Positions 32,573 to 42,222 of a stretch of 64,000 nt of DNA are shown one piece after another. Each line of letters opens with the position of its first letter. Within the stretch, counting starts at the first letter, position 1. The notes below the pieces were generated by a model. The model had not been told where the DNA came from. It did not search any database and saw only the letters and a program-made list of their open reading frames with translations. The stretch lies in assembly GCF_013201625.1 (NCBI RefSeq), contig NZ_CP053839.1, forward strand, positions 310,001 to 374,000, written 5' to 3'. The DNA is from Aliarcobacter lanthieri. GTDB taxonomy: Bacteria; Campylobacterota; Campylobacteria; Campylobacterales; Arcobacteraceae. A program made the position numbers and the translations under genes.

Positions 32573-33574
32573 ATGACCTATGCAGCATTTAGATCAATTG
32601 GTGCTTATATTCCACCAAAAATTATGACAAATCAAGATTTTGAAAAGATAATTGATACAAGTGATGAGTGGATTACAAAAAGAACTGGAATTAAAGAAAG
32701 AAGAATAGCTGAGAGTAATGAAGCTTCTTCAGATTTAGGTTATCGTGCAGCACAACAAGCTATTCAGAGAGCAAATATCAACAAAAATGAAATTGATTTA
32801 GTTATTTGTGCAACTGTAACACCAGATTTTTTATGTATGCCTTCAACTGCTTGTTTAATCTCTTCAAAGCTTGAATTAGAAAATGTTATGGCTTTTGATG
32901 TAAGTGCAGCTTGTACAGGTTTTGTATATGCATTAAATATTGCAAAAGCTTTTATTGAATCTGGAATGAAAAAAAATGTTTTAATTGTTGGAGCGGAAAA
33001 ATACAGTTCAATATTAAACTATGAAGATAGAACAACATGTTTTATATTTGGTGATGGAGCAGGAGCAGCAATTATTAGTGCAACAACTAATAAAGAAGAA
33101 GCTATTATTGATGTACATTGTTCTAGTGATGGAGCATATGAAGATTTAATAAAAACTGCTGGTGGTGGAAGTAAACACCCATGTTCACAAGAGGTTTTAG
33201 ATAATAAAATGGCATGTATCAGTATGAAAGGAAATGAAACTTTCAAGTTAGCTGTTAAAACTCTTACTTCTGATGTTAAAGAGATGTTAAAAAGGCATAA
33301 TCTTTCAAATTCAGATATAACACATTTTATTCCACATCAAGCAAATTTTAGAATTATAAAAGCTGTTGGCGAAGCCTTAAACTTGAGTGAAGAACAAACA
33401 GTTGTTACAGTTGATAAATATGGTAATACTTCAGCAGCTTCTATTCCTATGGCTATGAATTTTGCTTTTGAAGAAGGAAAAATAAAAGCTGGAGATACTA
33501 TACTTTTTGATGCTTTTGGTGGTGGTCTTACTTGGGGTTCAGCACTATTTAAATTTGCTCCCAAAAATAAATAG
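32573..33574 (+). CDS. fabH: Beta-ketoacyl-ACP synthase III
   Basis: Starts fatty acid synthesis by condensing acetyl-CoA with malonyl-ACP. 333 residues with the Cys-His-Asn triad: Cys114 in DVSAACTGFVYA, His in FIPHQANFRI and Asn in KYGNTSAASIP. The DEWITKRTGI motif near the N-terminus is also typical. It is the last gene of the cluster and ends at a hairpin terminator. Confidence 0.97.
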   Translation: MTYAAFRSIGAYIPPKIMTNQDFEKIIDTSDEWITKRTGIKERRIAESNEASSDLGYRAAQQAIQRANINKNEIDLVICATVTPDFLCMPSTACLISSKLELENVMAFDVSAACTGFVYALNIAKAFIESGMKKNVLIVGAEKYSSILNYEDRTTCFIFGDGAGAAIISATTNKEEAIIDVHCSSDGAYEDLIKTAGGGSKHPCSQEVLDNKMACISMKGNETFKLAVKTLTSDVKEMLKRHNLSNSDITHFIPHQANFRIIKAVGEALNLSEEQTVVTVDKYGNTSAASIPMAMNFAFEEGKIKAGDTILFDAFGGGLTWGSALFKFAPKNK

Positions 33575-33598
33575 GTAATAACTTACCTATCTTATTTT
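33571..33598. terminator. Terminator after fabH
   Basis: ATAGGTAA (33571-33578, overlapping the stop) pairs with TTACCTAT (33583-33590) around TAAC, followed by CTTATTTT. The convergent gene at 33597 may share it. Confidence 0.6.
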
Positions 33599-34034
33599 AA
33601 TTAAATTTCTTATTATTTGGATTATTCTTAAATATATTAAATGAATTATCTTTTAAATCTTTTTTATTAAATTTTTCAACAGTTGCAGTTAAATTTATAT
33701 AAATAATATTATCATTAACAATAATTTGTAATATAGAAAAAAGTGGTATTTTTAGAACACTACCAAAATTCTCTTCACCAAAACCTGCTTCAAAGAATAG
33801 AAAATTGCCATCGATTCTTACTGTTGTAAAAGTATATCCAGCTAGCGTAAATAGTGAGAATTTATTTAATTTCTTTTTAATATCTTTTGGTAAATCTGGT
33901 TCAAAAATAACTGATTCAATATTTACAACTAAACTAAATTCAATATTTTTACTAATAATATGATTAATGATATCTTTTACATGATTTTGTGCTAATTCTT
34001 TAAAATTATAATCTTCAATAATAGTTTTTAACAA
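33597..34034 (-). CDS. Conserved-looking protein of unknown function (possibly SspB-like fold)
   Basis: 145 residues. The N-terminus looks helical (KELAQNHVKDIINHIISKN) and the middle is beta-rich, with 'FTTVRIDGNFLFFEAGFGEENFG' segments followed by VLKIPLFSILQIIV. The order helix, strands, 'F-G-G/E' hairpin and 'IPL..I' resembles the ClpXP adaptor SspB, but the identity is too weak for a firm call. The C-terminus is polar and Asn/Lys-rich. It starts 12 bases after the second dynamin-like gene and is probably in the same transcript, so a link to membrane remodelling is possible. Confidence 0.4.
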   Translation of the reverse strand: MLKTIIEDYNFKELAQNHVKDIINHIISKNIEFSLVVNIESVIFEPDLPKDIKKKLNKFSLFTLAGYTFTTVRIDGNFLFFEAGFGEENFGSVLKIPLFSILQIIVNDNIIYINLTATVEKFNKKDLKDNSFNIFKNNPNNKKFN

Positions 34035-34045
34035 AATAAGATCCT

Positions 34046-36064
34046 TTATATATCATCTTTAATTTTTATAATATCATCTATTTTTTCGAGATATTCTCTT
34101 TTTTTATCTTGTACAAATTCTACTCTAGCTTTATTTATATCTAAATATTGTTCTTTTGAGTATTTTATAATCTTGAATAAGTAATTTCTTTTTGAAGTCA
34201 AGAAATCCTCGATTTTTTCAAAACCAAAATTTGCTTTAAGTTTTGCAACAATTTCATCTTCTCTTGGGCAATTTATTGAAAATCTTGAAGGCTCTTTTTT
34301 ATAAAGTTCTTCACTTTCAATAATTTGTTGTTCAAAGTGAGCTATAGTTGCTTGAGTAACTTGAATATATGAATAAGATAAAGCACCATTAAAATAAGCA
34401 AATTTTTTTCTTAGAGCAGAAATATTTTCTAAAATTGCTTTATAAAATTCCCTTATAACATTTTCATAAACTTTTGCTGCAAAATGTCTAGTGTTAGAAA
34501 ATTCAATATCAGAAGCTATTTCTCTTTGTTTTCTTAATAGTTCATAATGTTCTTGCCATTTTGCTATGTCATTTTTTACAATTCTAAAAACATCTCTAAA
34601 TGCTTCATCAGCATCTAATTCAATATTCTTTAGAAGCTTAATTGAGCGTTTAAACATTTTATCTATTGTTTGATCATCATAAAATAATGCTTTATAAACA
34701 GCATCTGAGTCAATCCAAAATGATTCATATTCAAATTTCTCAATTTTACCACCAAAAAGAGATTTAGACTCCTCAAATCTTGAAGCTTTTTTTCTTTTAA
34801 TATTTTTAAATGTCTCTTGAGCAATTTTTTCCATAATATCTTCTAAAGAGTTATAAATACTAAATAATTCTTTAGAATATTTTTTATGAATATTATCAAA
34901 TGCTTCTACAACTCTTGGTTCACATGAGTCTAGTATTTCAATTAAAGCATCATACACTTTTATAATTGTTTCATATTCTGATACTAAAATATCACAAAAA
35001 CCTTTTAAATCTTTTTTAATAGCAAACTCTTTTGCTTCAGCTGCTTGTGGACGAATTGTTGTATCAATAAAGTTTAAAACTTCTTGGATATTAGAATCTT
35101 CTAAAAGTTTTGTATTATCAGTATTATCACTTATTTTAATATTCTCTATTTTACTTATATATTTATCAAATTCTTTTTCAAAGAGATCTAAACTACTATC
35201 TTTTGCTAGATATTCTTTGAAAGTATTTAAAATAATATTTTTTTCATCTTCTATTAGAATATCTTTATGACTTGCTCTTCCTTCAAGAGCTTTTATTGCT
35301 GAGATAGGTACAACTTTAGCAAAATATTTTGCAAACTTTTCACTTACATATTTTGTAGTTGTTTTAATTTGCTCTTCAGTTAATTTATCTTTTTGGTTTA
35401 GTACACATAAAGATTTATTCTTAAAGTGTTGCATATACTCTTCTAAAACTTCAGCTTCAGATAGTTTTCCTGCATTATCTATTAAAGTTAACCATATAAT
35501 TCCACCAACATCTCTTAAAACTTTTCTTGTAATATCTGTATCACTTTGAGATTGTGAGTTAAGACCTGGAGTATCAACAAAAGATATATCTTTTAAAATA
35601 GGCATAGGTGCATACAAAGTAAGATATTTTATATCTTTCATTTGATCTTCTCTTTGATCTGTAAAATCAGCAATACTTTCAATTGGAGCATACTCTTGAA
35701 CACCAGAATAATAAGTAATTTTTAATTTATATTCTTCTCCATAGTTTATAAAATTTACTTTAGAGGTAACAGGAGTAATACCCGTTGGTAAAATATTTCT
35801 TGAAAGTAGAGCATTTAAGAATGTTGATTTTCCTGCACTAAATTGACCAGTTATAGCAACTTCCATTGGATATCTAGCACGTCTAATTTGTTTATTTAAA
35901 ATAGTTTTTAGTTGTAATGATGGATGGAACTTTTCATCAAGAAGTTTATCTATAGTTTTTTTTATATCACCAACTAATCCATCTTCATAAATAATTTCAT
36001 TTTGAATAGATTGTTCTTTATACTCATTTACAAAACTTTTTAAAATATTTATATTTGCACTCAT
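34046..36064 (-). CDS. Dynamin-like GTPase, second of a tandem pair
   Basis: 672 residues. G1 is GQFSAGKS (73-80), G2 threonine lies in PTGITPVTS, G3 is DTPGLNS and G4 is NQKD. After the GTPase domain come long helical segments (about 300-670) typical of bacterial dynamin-like proteins, with a short hydrophobic patch as possible membrane paddle. Its position after a first dynamin-like gene and frdCAB matches C. jejuni Cj0412 (DLP2), where the two proteins form a heterotetramer that tethers membranes. The start codon overlaps the stop of the first GTPase gene by one base. Confidence 0.9.
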   Translation of the reverse strand: MSANINILKSFVNEYKEQSIQNEIIYEDGLVGDIKKTIDKLLDEKFHPSLQLKTILNKQIRRARYPMEVAITGQFSAGKSTFLNALLSRNILPTGITPVTSKVNFINYGEEYKLKITYYSGVQEYAPIESIADFTDQREDQMKDIKYLTLYAPMPILKDISFVDTPGLNSQSQSDTDITRKVLRDVGGIIWLTLIDNAGKLSEAEVLEEYMQHFKNKSLCVLNQKDKLTEEQIKTTTKYVSEKFAKYFAKVVPISAIKALEGRASHKDILIEDEKNIILNTFKEYLAKDSSLDLFEKEFDKYISKIENIKISDNTDNTKLLEDSNIQEVLNFIDTTIRPQAAEAKEFAIKKDLKGFCDILVSEYETIIKVYDALIEILDSCEPRVVEAFDNIHKKYSKELFSIYNSLEDIMEKIAQETFKNIKRKKASRFEESKSLFGGKIEKFEYESFWIDSDAVYKALFYDDQTIDKMFKRSIKLLKNIELDADEAFRDVFRIVKNDIAKWQEHYELLRKQREIASDIEFSNTRHFAAKVYENVIREFYKAILENISALRKKFAYFNGALSYSYIQVTQATIAHFEQQIIESEELYKKEPSRFSINCPREDEIVAKLKANFGFEKIEDFLTSKRNYLFKIIKYSKEQYLDINKARVEFVQDKKREYLEKIDDIIKIKDDI

Positions 36065-38418
36065 TAGTGTAGTCCTTTTATTGTAAGCAAGATATTTTCT
36101 AATTTTTTAATATTTTTATGAATATTTATAGATAATTCGGCTCTATTTTTATCATTTTCTTCAAAAGAAGATAACTGATTTTGTAAACTTTGTTCTTCAT
36201 TTTGAAGTCTTTGTTCAAAGGCTTTTAATGGAGCATTTAAAGTTGTAAAGAAAGTATCTATCAAAAGAGAACTAACTTTTTTTGCTTTAGCTTTAATATC
36301 TTCTTCAATTGCTTTAAATTCATTCTTGATAATATCTGTTAAAATTCTATCTAATTCATTTATTTTCCCATCTTTTGCATTTGATACAGCTTGGATTATT
36401 TGATTTACTAAAATGTCATTATTTGAAGTTAAAAAACCTGATTTAAAATCATCTTGAAAAAATCCACGAGCATCGAAATTGTCATTTTTATGTCCTATTG
36501 CAAAACCTAAATCATGATATTTTTGTTCACATTGCTCACCAATTGTTTGAGATTTCTTTATAAACTTATATCTATAATCTCTAATTACATCAATAATTCC
36601 ATCTTTTACCGCAGTTTCAACTATAACTTTTACTCTTGAATTTTCTGGACGCTTTTTATTTTTTTCTAAAGAGTATCGTACATCATTTACTACTCTTTGT
36701 CTTATAACATTTTGAAGTTCTATTAATTCACTTTGTAAAAATGTTTCAAGAGAATTTATGTATGATTTTGCATCATTTTTATAATAATTTATATCTTCTG
36801 TCATTGAAGATAAAAATCTTTTATTTAACTCTTTTTTCTTATTAAATTCATTAAGCTCTTTTTCTAATTCATCTTTTGATTTACTTAAAAGAGTTAACTC
36901 ATAGTTGTTGAATCCTATTTGTTTTTCTATTAATCTACTTATTTGAGTTTTTGTAGATTGTATTACTAAATCACCTTTTTGTGAAGATGTTCCAAATAAA
37001 GTATCCATTAGGTAGTTTTCAATTTCTAAAATACCAGTATCTTCTAAAGTAAATCCAGCTTCAAGTGCTTGCTCTTCTCGTCCAGTTCTATGTAATAGTG
37101 CCATATATCCAGATATTGGAACAAATTTAATTGTTTTTAAAATATGATCCAATTGAGAGTCTTTATTTTGAGCTTTTAGTTGTTTTTGAATTGAATTTTT
37201 TGTATAGTTTATAACTTCTTCAAGATTTGCTTTACTAACAGTATCTGCTCTTGTAATAACAACTAAAAGCTTTGAAATATTTTGATATAAAACGGCATCA
37301 ATAATGAATTCAACATCTTTTAAAGTTGCACTTTGGGATACATTCATTAGATGTAGCATCATATCACATTTGCTAATATACTCTTTTGTAATTTCTTCTC
37401 TTTGTATAACAGGATCATCAAGACCTGGAGTATCTACTATTTCTATCCCATCTTGTAAAAATGGAAGATTAGAACCTAATTCTACATATTTTACTAAATT
37501 ACATTTTTTTCCACTATGTTCAGCTGAAGTGTAAGAAGCTAAGTCATTTATATCAACTTCATCAAATCTTGAATTAGGTTTTATGTAGTCTTTTAAACTA
37601 TCTTGAAAAACTTTATTTGTTTCATTTACAAAATCTTTCATACTTTCAAGTTGTTTTGCTGAATTTTCTATCTTTTCCCATTCTTTTGTATTCCAATAGA
37701 AAACTTTAGCATTATTGCTAGGATTATGTTTTACTATTGTTAAATTTGCAGTTTCAGGAACAACTGCACTTCCTAGTATTTCTTTTCCCATTAGTGCATT
37801 TAGCATAGTTGATTTACCAGCATTCATAACACCAGTAATCCCTATAGAAAATTTTTGATTATTTATATATTTATTAGTATTTTCAAGTTCTAATAATATC
37901 TCTTTATTTGAAAGTTCATTTTTAAGTTCAAGGATAATATTTTCAATAGAAGTTTTTAATTCTTTAAATGAACTTTTATGATCATCATCTATTTTAATTA
38001 AGTTTGTATTTAATTCATCATTTGAATTTTCTAACTCTTTATCATCAAATAAAGAGATTAGTTTTGAGTAGTTTTCATTATTTAATATATTTTCATCTTT
38101 TAAGTATTCAAATGTTGAATGAATAGTATTGATGTATTTTTTTGTTTTATTATTTAAGATTATCTCTACAATATCATTTTGAATATGATGAAGTTCATTT
38201 ATATTTGAAGGAGTTTTTATATTTATGTTTTGACATAAAGTTCTAAATGAGGTTAGATTTATATATTTATCATAGTTTTTTCTATTAGCACTAATAATTA
38301 ATGCAAAAATAGTAAAGTTATTTTCATCTAAAATTGTATTTAGAGGTTCAATATCCAAATTCTTTTCAAATGAAATACCATGGTATAATAAAAAATAATC
38401 ACTTGCTAAACTCATCAT
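36064..38418 (-). CDS. Dynamin-like GTPase, first of a tandem pair
   Basis: 784 residues. A helical N-terminal extension (about 1-190) precedes the GTPase domain: G1 GVMNAGKS (196-203), DTPGLDDP as G3 and TRAD as G4. A long helical bundle follows (about 490-784) with coiled-coil segments. It corresponds in order and size rank to C. jejuni Cj0411 (DLP1), located directly after frdB as here. Two adjacent ATGs (38418 and 38415) follow AGGAGAG; the second has the better spacing. Likely role: membrane tethering or remodelling together with its partner. Confidence 0.9.
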   Translation of the reverse strand: MMSLASDYFLLYHGISFEKNLDIEPLNTILDENNFTIFALIISANRKNYDKYINLTSFRTLCQNINIKTPSNINELHHIQNDIVEIILNNKTKKYINTIHSTFEYLKDENILNNENYSKLISLFDDKELENSNDELNTNLIKIDDDHKSSFKELKTSIENIILELKNELSNKEILLELENTNKYINNQKFSIGITGVMNAGKSTMLNALMGKEILGSAVVPETANLTIVKHNPSNNAKVFYWNTKEWEKIENSAKQLESMKDFVNETNKVFQDSLKDYIKPNSRFDEVDINDLASYTSAEHSGKKCNLVKYVELGSNLPFLQDGIEIVDTPGLDDPVIQREEITKEYISKCDMMLHLMNVSQSATLKDVEFIIDAVLYQNISKLLVVITRADTVSKANLEEVINYTKNSIQKQLKAQNKDSQLDHILKTIKFVPISGYMALLHRTGREEQALEAGFTLEDTGILEIENYLMDTLFGTSSQKGDLVIQSTKTQISRLIEKQIGFNNYELTLLSKSKDELEKELNEFNKKKELNKRFLSSMTEDINYYKNDAKSYINSLETFLQSELIELQNVIRQRVVNDVRYSLEKNKKRPENSRVKVIVETAVKDGIIDVIRDYRYKFIKKSQTIGEQCEQKYHDLGFAIGHKNDNFDARGFFQDDFKSGFLTSNNDILVNQIIQAVSNAKDGKINELDRILTDIIKNEFKAIEEDIKAKAKKVSSLLIDTFFTTLNAPLKAFEQRLQNEEQSLQNQLSSFEENDKNRAELSINIHKNIKKLENILLTIKGLH

Positions 38419-38431
38419 CTCTCCTAAATAA

Positions 38432-38472
38432 AAAAAGTTAAATACATATAGATATATGATATTTAACTTTTT
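38432..38472 (-). terminator. Terminator between frdB and the dynamin-like genes
   Basis: AAAAAGTTAAATA (38432-38444) pairs with TATTTAACTTTTT (38460-38472) around a 15-base loop; on the minus strand a T-rich tract follows. It would end the frdCAB transcript, at least partly. Confidence 0.65.
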
Positions 38473-38482
38473 CTATTATTTA

Positions 38483-38510
38483 AATTTATGAGAGGAAACT
38501 CTCATAAATT
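38483..38510 (-). terminator. Hairpin directly after frdB
   Basis: AATTTATGAGAG (38483-38494) and CTCTCATAAATT (38499-38510) form a perfect 12-base stem with a four-base loop, one base after the frdB stop. No long T-run follows on the minus strand (TTAAATAATAG). It may stabilise the frd mRNA 3' end or act with the next hairpin as a tandem terminator. Confidence 0.6.
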
Positions 38511-38511
38511 A

Positions 38512-39243
38512 TTATCTTAGTGCTACTAATTTTCTTCTTAAGTAAGCAATCTTATTTTGTAATGGTAAGTGTTTTGGACAATGGTCTTCACAAGCCATTA
38601 AAGACATACAACCAAAAATTCCATCATCATCACCAATTAGTTCATAAAAATCATCAGCAGTTCTTTTATCATGTGGGTCAATATCAAATCTAGCAACTCT
38701 GTTTAATCCAACTGGTCCAACAAAGTTTGGTCTCATTAATGCAGTTCCACAAGAAGCAACACAAATACCACATTCAATACATCTATCTAATTCAAAAGTG
38801 TCATTTGCTACATCTGGGTCAATTCTATCTTCTAGTTTAGAAATATCAACTTCATGGTCATTATGAACCCAAGATTCAACTCTTTTACTCATACCATCCA
38901 TCCATTTACCAGTATTTACTGATAAATCTTTAATAAGTTCAAATGCAGGCATAGGCATTAATTGTAGTTTACCTGAAGGATAGTTTGAAACAAGTGTTCT
39001 ACAAGCAAGAGATGGTTTCCCATTTACAACCATACCACAACTTCCACAAATTCCAGCTCTACAAACAAAGTCAAAAGATAAATCTGGATCATAGTTCTCT
39101 CTGATTTGTGTTAAAGCAATAAAAAGAGTCATACCTGGAGTTTCTTCTAATTTATATTCAACAAAGTGAGGTTTAGAAACCTTACTTCTTGGATTAAATT
39201 TTAGAACTGATATTGTAATTTCTCTACCTTTTTGTGCGCTCAT
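38512..39243 (-). CDS. frdB: Fumarate reductase iron-sulfur subunit
   Basis: 243 residues carrying three clusters: [2Fe-2S] ligands Cys61, Cys66, Cys69 and Cys81 ([15 protein letters not shown]), then [11 protein letters not shown] and [13 protein letters not shown] for the [4Fe-4S] and [3Fe-4S] clusters. It passes electrons between the quinone site of FrdC and the flavin of FrdA. Gene order frdC-A-B is the Wolinella/Campylobacter type. Its ATG overlaps the frdA stop region by one base. Confidence 0.95.
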   Translation of the reverse strand: MSAQKGREITISVLKFNPRSKVSKPHFVEYKLEETPGMTLFIALTQIRENYDPDLSFDFVCRAGICGSCGMVVNGKPSLACRTLVSNYPSGKLQLMPMPAFELIKDLSVNTGKWMDGMSKRVESWVHNDHEVDISKLEDRIDPDVANDTFELDRCIECGICVASCGTALMRPNFVGPVGLNRVARFDIDPHDKRTADDFYELIGDDDGIFGCMSLMACEDHCPKHLPLQNKIAYLRRKLVALR

Positions 39244-41228
39244 TATTTATCTCCTGCTCTTTCATTTTTCTCTTTATAGTTCATTGGTAAATCAAAAGGC
39301 ATTAATGCATGTTGAATTTCATGTCTATCTTTTCCTTCAGCTTGCATTTGTTCAGTTGTTTCATCAACTTGAGCTTGTCTCACTGCTGATAATTCATTTT
39401 CAATGATCATACCTTTAGCCCCATAACCTCTAAATGCTGGAGGCATTTCCATTGTCATAATATCAAGTGGTTCATAAGTTATTTCTGGTTCTAATGCATC
39501 TTTTGATGGCCAAGAAGTAAGAGTTCTACTTAACCAATTTGCATCATCTCTTTTTAGATAATCTTCTCTATAGTGTGCTCCTCTTGATTCTGTTCTATCT
39601 CTTGCACCTTTAGCAACACAAAGAGCTACTTTTAACATTTTTGGAACTCTATATGCTTCTTCAAGTTCTGGATTCCCTGATTTTTCTTTAGATTTAATAT
39701 TTATTTGTTTAGTTTTTTGTAATAACTCTTTTAGCTCTTCAACAGCTTCAGCTAATGGTTCACCACTTCTAAAGATACCTACTTTTTCATCCATTAATTC
39801 TTTCATTCTATTTTTAATTTTGAAAATATCTTCAGTTCCATTATAAGATAGAATTTCATCTAAATAAGCTTCTTGCTCATCTAAAAATCTTTGAACAGTT
39901 GCAGTAGGAATTGTTACATCATTTGCTAAACAATAATCAGCAAAATAGTTACCAATAATCATACCAGCAACAACTGTTTCAGAAACAGAGTTTCCTCCAA
40001 GTCTATTAAATCCATGCATATCCCAACAAGAAGCTTCTCCACAAGCAAATAAACCTGCTAATTTTTGAGATTCACCAGTTGGTTTTGTTCTAATACCACC
40101 CATTGAGTAGTGTTGCATTGGAAGAACTGGAGCCCAACCTTTTGGACCTTCATCTGCTGGGTCAATACCATTAAATATTTGACAAATCTCTTGAACATCT
40201 CTTAAGTTCTTCTCAATGTGTTCTCTTCCTAAAATAGAAATATCTAACCAAACGTGATATCCATAAGGAGATGGTACACCTTTACCATTTCTAATGTGTT
40301 CAATCATTCTTCTTGAAACAACGTCTCTTGAAGCAAGTTCTTTTTTCTCTGGTTCGTAATCAGGCATAAATCTATGTCCATCAACATCTCTTAAAATACC
40401 ACCATCACCTCTACAACCTTCAGTTAATAAAATTCCTGATGGTACAATTGGTGTTGGGTGAAATTGAACTGCTTCCATATTCCCTAAAGTTGCAATTCCA
40501 GTTTCAAGAGCAATTGCTGCACCTGTTCCTTCACAAATAACTGCATTTGTAGTTTGTTTGAAGATTCTTCCATATCCACCAGTTGCTATACATGTTCCTT
40601 TTGCAACATAAGCTTCTAACTCACCAGTTATTAAATCTCTTACAATTGCTCCATAACATCTATTGTTCTCATGGATTAAGCTTAAAGCTTCTTTTCTATC
40701 TCTAATATCAACATTATGTTTTAAAGCTTCATTTGCAACACCAAATAACATTGTGTGTCCAGTTGCATCAGCTGTATAGCATGTTCTCCATTTTTTAGTA
40801 CCACCAAAGTCTCTTGAAGTAATAAGTCCGTGTCTATCTTCATCTTCAGTAATAGTTGTTTTTTTAGCATTGATAACAGCTTCTCTTGTACCAGCTTTAA
40901 CTCTTGACCAAGGTACCCCCCAAGCTGCTAATTCTCTAATAGCTTTTGGTGCAGTATGAACAAACATTCTAGCAACTTCTTGATCACATCCCCAGTCAGA
41001 ACCTTTTACAGTATCTGCAAAGTGCAAATCTTCGTTATCTCCATCAGACATTTTAGAGTTACCTAAACTTGCTTGCATACCACCTTGAGCAGCAGCAGAG
41101 TGAGATCTTTTAACAGGAACTAAAGATAAAACTATTGTACTTAAACCTTTTTTTTGTGCAGCAACAGCAGCTCTTAAACCTGCAAGTCCACCACCTATAA
41201 CTAATGCATCACAGTAATTAATTTTCAT
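39243..41228 (-). CDS. frdA: Fumarate reductase flavoprotein subunit
   Basis: 661 residues. FAD binding is shown by [15 protein letters not shown] at the N-terminus and the covalent-FAD histidine region [12 protein letters not shown]. The substrate site includes HPTP, the catalytic arginine region DVVSRRM and [20 protein letters not shown]. It catalyses fumarate to succinate at the cytoplasmic face, in complex with FrdB and FrdC. It could also run as succinate dehydrogenase in an organism that respires oxygen; sequence does not decide the direction. Confidence 0.96.
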   Translation of the reverse strand: MKINYCDALVIGGGLAGLRAAVAAQKKGLSTIVLSLVPVKRSHSAAAQGGMQASLGNSKMSDGDNEDLHFADTVKGSDWGCDQEVARMFVHTAPKAIRELAAWGVPWSRVKAGTREAVINAKKTTITEDEDRHGLITSRDFGGTKKWRTCYTADATGHTMLFGVANEALKHNVDIRDRKEALSLIHENNRCYGAIVRDLITGELEAYVAKGTCIATGGYGRIFKQTTNAVICEGTGAAIALETGIATLGNMEAVQFHPTPIVPSGILLTEGCRGDGGILRDVDGHRFMPDYEPEKKELASRDVVSRRMIEHIRNGKGVPSPYGYHVWLDISILGREHIEKNLRDVQEICQIFNGIDPADEGPKGWAPVLPMQHYSMGGIRTKPTGESQKLAGLFACGEASCWDMHGFNRLGGNSVSETVVAGMIIGNYFADYCLANDVTIPTATVQRFLDEQEAYLDEILSYNGTEDIFKIKNRMKELMDEKVGIFRSGEPLAEAVEELKELLQKTKQINIKSKEKSGNPELEEAYRVPKMLKVALCVAKGARDRTESRGAHYREDYLKRDDANWLSRTLTSWPSKDALEPEITYEPLDIMTMEMPPAFRGYGAKGMIIENELSAVRQAQVDETTEQMQAEGKDRHEIQHALMPFDLPMNYKEKNERAGDK

Positions 41229-42031
41229 TATGCGATTCCTCCAACACTTTTAGTTTTTAATTCATAATTCATAATTTGTGCAGTTGATGGTTTAAATGAA
41301 TCTCTAGGAATATTGTTTTTAGAGTTTTCGTAACCGATTTTCATATATGCTGCAAGTGTTGCAAATCCTAAAACTAAGAAGAATACTGTTAAAGCCCATT
41401 TAACTTTTTTAAGTGCTTTTCTAGTTGCTTTTGGATTATCACCATCAAACCATCCCCACTTAACACAGAGTCTATATAAACCAATTGTTCCATGGAATTC
41501 AACAGCTAATAATAGAAGAATGTATAGTGGCCACATGTATTCTTCCCATACTCTAGCACTACTTTCATAAGGACCTATTTGATCTGGATGAGTCATTATT
41601 ACATAAATATGCACTGAACCTAAGAAGAACATTGCAAAACCAGTAAATGCTTGAATAAACCATAATTTTGTATCATCATGATTCATACTTTTTGAGTGAG
41701 CTTTAATTACTTGATATTGTTTAAAGTTACCTGGTAACTTTCTCATACCTAAAGCTGCATGCGTAATAAATATTACAAAAATAACTAAAGCAACAATTGA
41801 TACCAAGAGTGGATTTCCACCTTCAAATATAAAGCTTCCTTCAAGTAATTTTGTAACTTGATACATAAAGTCTTTTGACACTAAAATAGATGCAACAAGC
41901 ATCATATGTGCCCACATAAATAAAGCTAAGAATCCACCTGTGAAACTTTGAATGAAGTCAAGTTTTGCAGGTAATCTACTCTTTTTCCCTTCTGTTGTTT
42001 TTCCCAAATAACCCTCTATTAGGTCACTCAT
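41228..42031 (-). CDS. frdC: Fumarate reductase cytochrome b subunit
   Basis: 267 residues with five hydrophobic helices and several membrane histidines ([31 protein letters not shown]) that should ligate two b hemes, as in Wolinella FrdC. It anchors FrdAB and reacts with menaquinone. The conserved Glu of the E-pathway region may be that in [11 protein letters not shown]. First gene of frdCAB; its upstream region is shared with the end of the nuo operon. Confidence 0.93.
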   Translation of the reverse strand: MSDLIEGYLGKTTEGKKSRLPAKLDFIQSFTGGFLALFMWAHMMLVASILVSKDFMYQVTKLLEGSFIFEGGNPLLVSIVALVIFVIFITHAALGMRKLPGNFKQYQVIKAHSKSMNHDDTKLWFIQAFTGFAMFFLGSVHIYVIMTHPDQIGPYESSARVWEEYMWPLYILLLLAVEFHGTIGLYRLCVKWGWFDGDNPKATRKALKKVKWALTVFFLVLGFATLAAYMKIGYENSKNNIPRDSFKPSTAQIMNYELKTKSVGGIA

Positions 42032-42152
42032 TTGCTATCCTTTCTTACGATTTTAGATTTCAGAAAAATGATATCGAAATAATGGTTTAAGATTACTTCA
42101 GAGAATATATAATTTTTGTATTTTGTTTAGGTGAGATTGTAGAAAAGTTACA

Positions 42153-42183
42153 TTTAGCCCCTTCCCATTCTTAAGGGGCTAAA
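42153..42183 (-). terminator. GC-rich hairpin after the nuo operon
   Basis: TTTAGCCCCTT (42153-42163) pairs with AAGGGGCTAAA (42173-42183) around a nine-base loop, 40 bases past nuoN. The stem is strikingly GC-rich for this genome. The T-tract after it on the minus strand is weak, so the terminator call is moderate. Confidence 0.55.
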
Positions 42184-42222
42184 ATATAAAGTAGATTTTA
42201 TAGTGTTACTATAATTAACACA

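Noticed and set aside
36064-38418. Dynamin-like pair as a defence (Lit-like or nucleotide-sensing) system
   Set aside because: Both proteins have ordinary bacterial dynamin architecture and the conserved position after frdCAB known from C. jejuni; nothing indicates an effector or sensor module.
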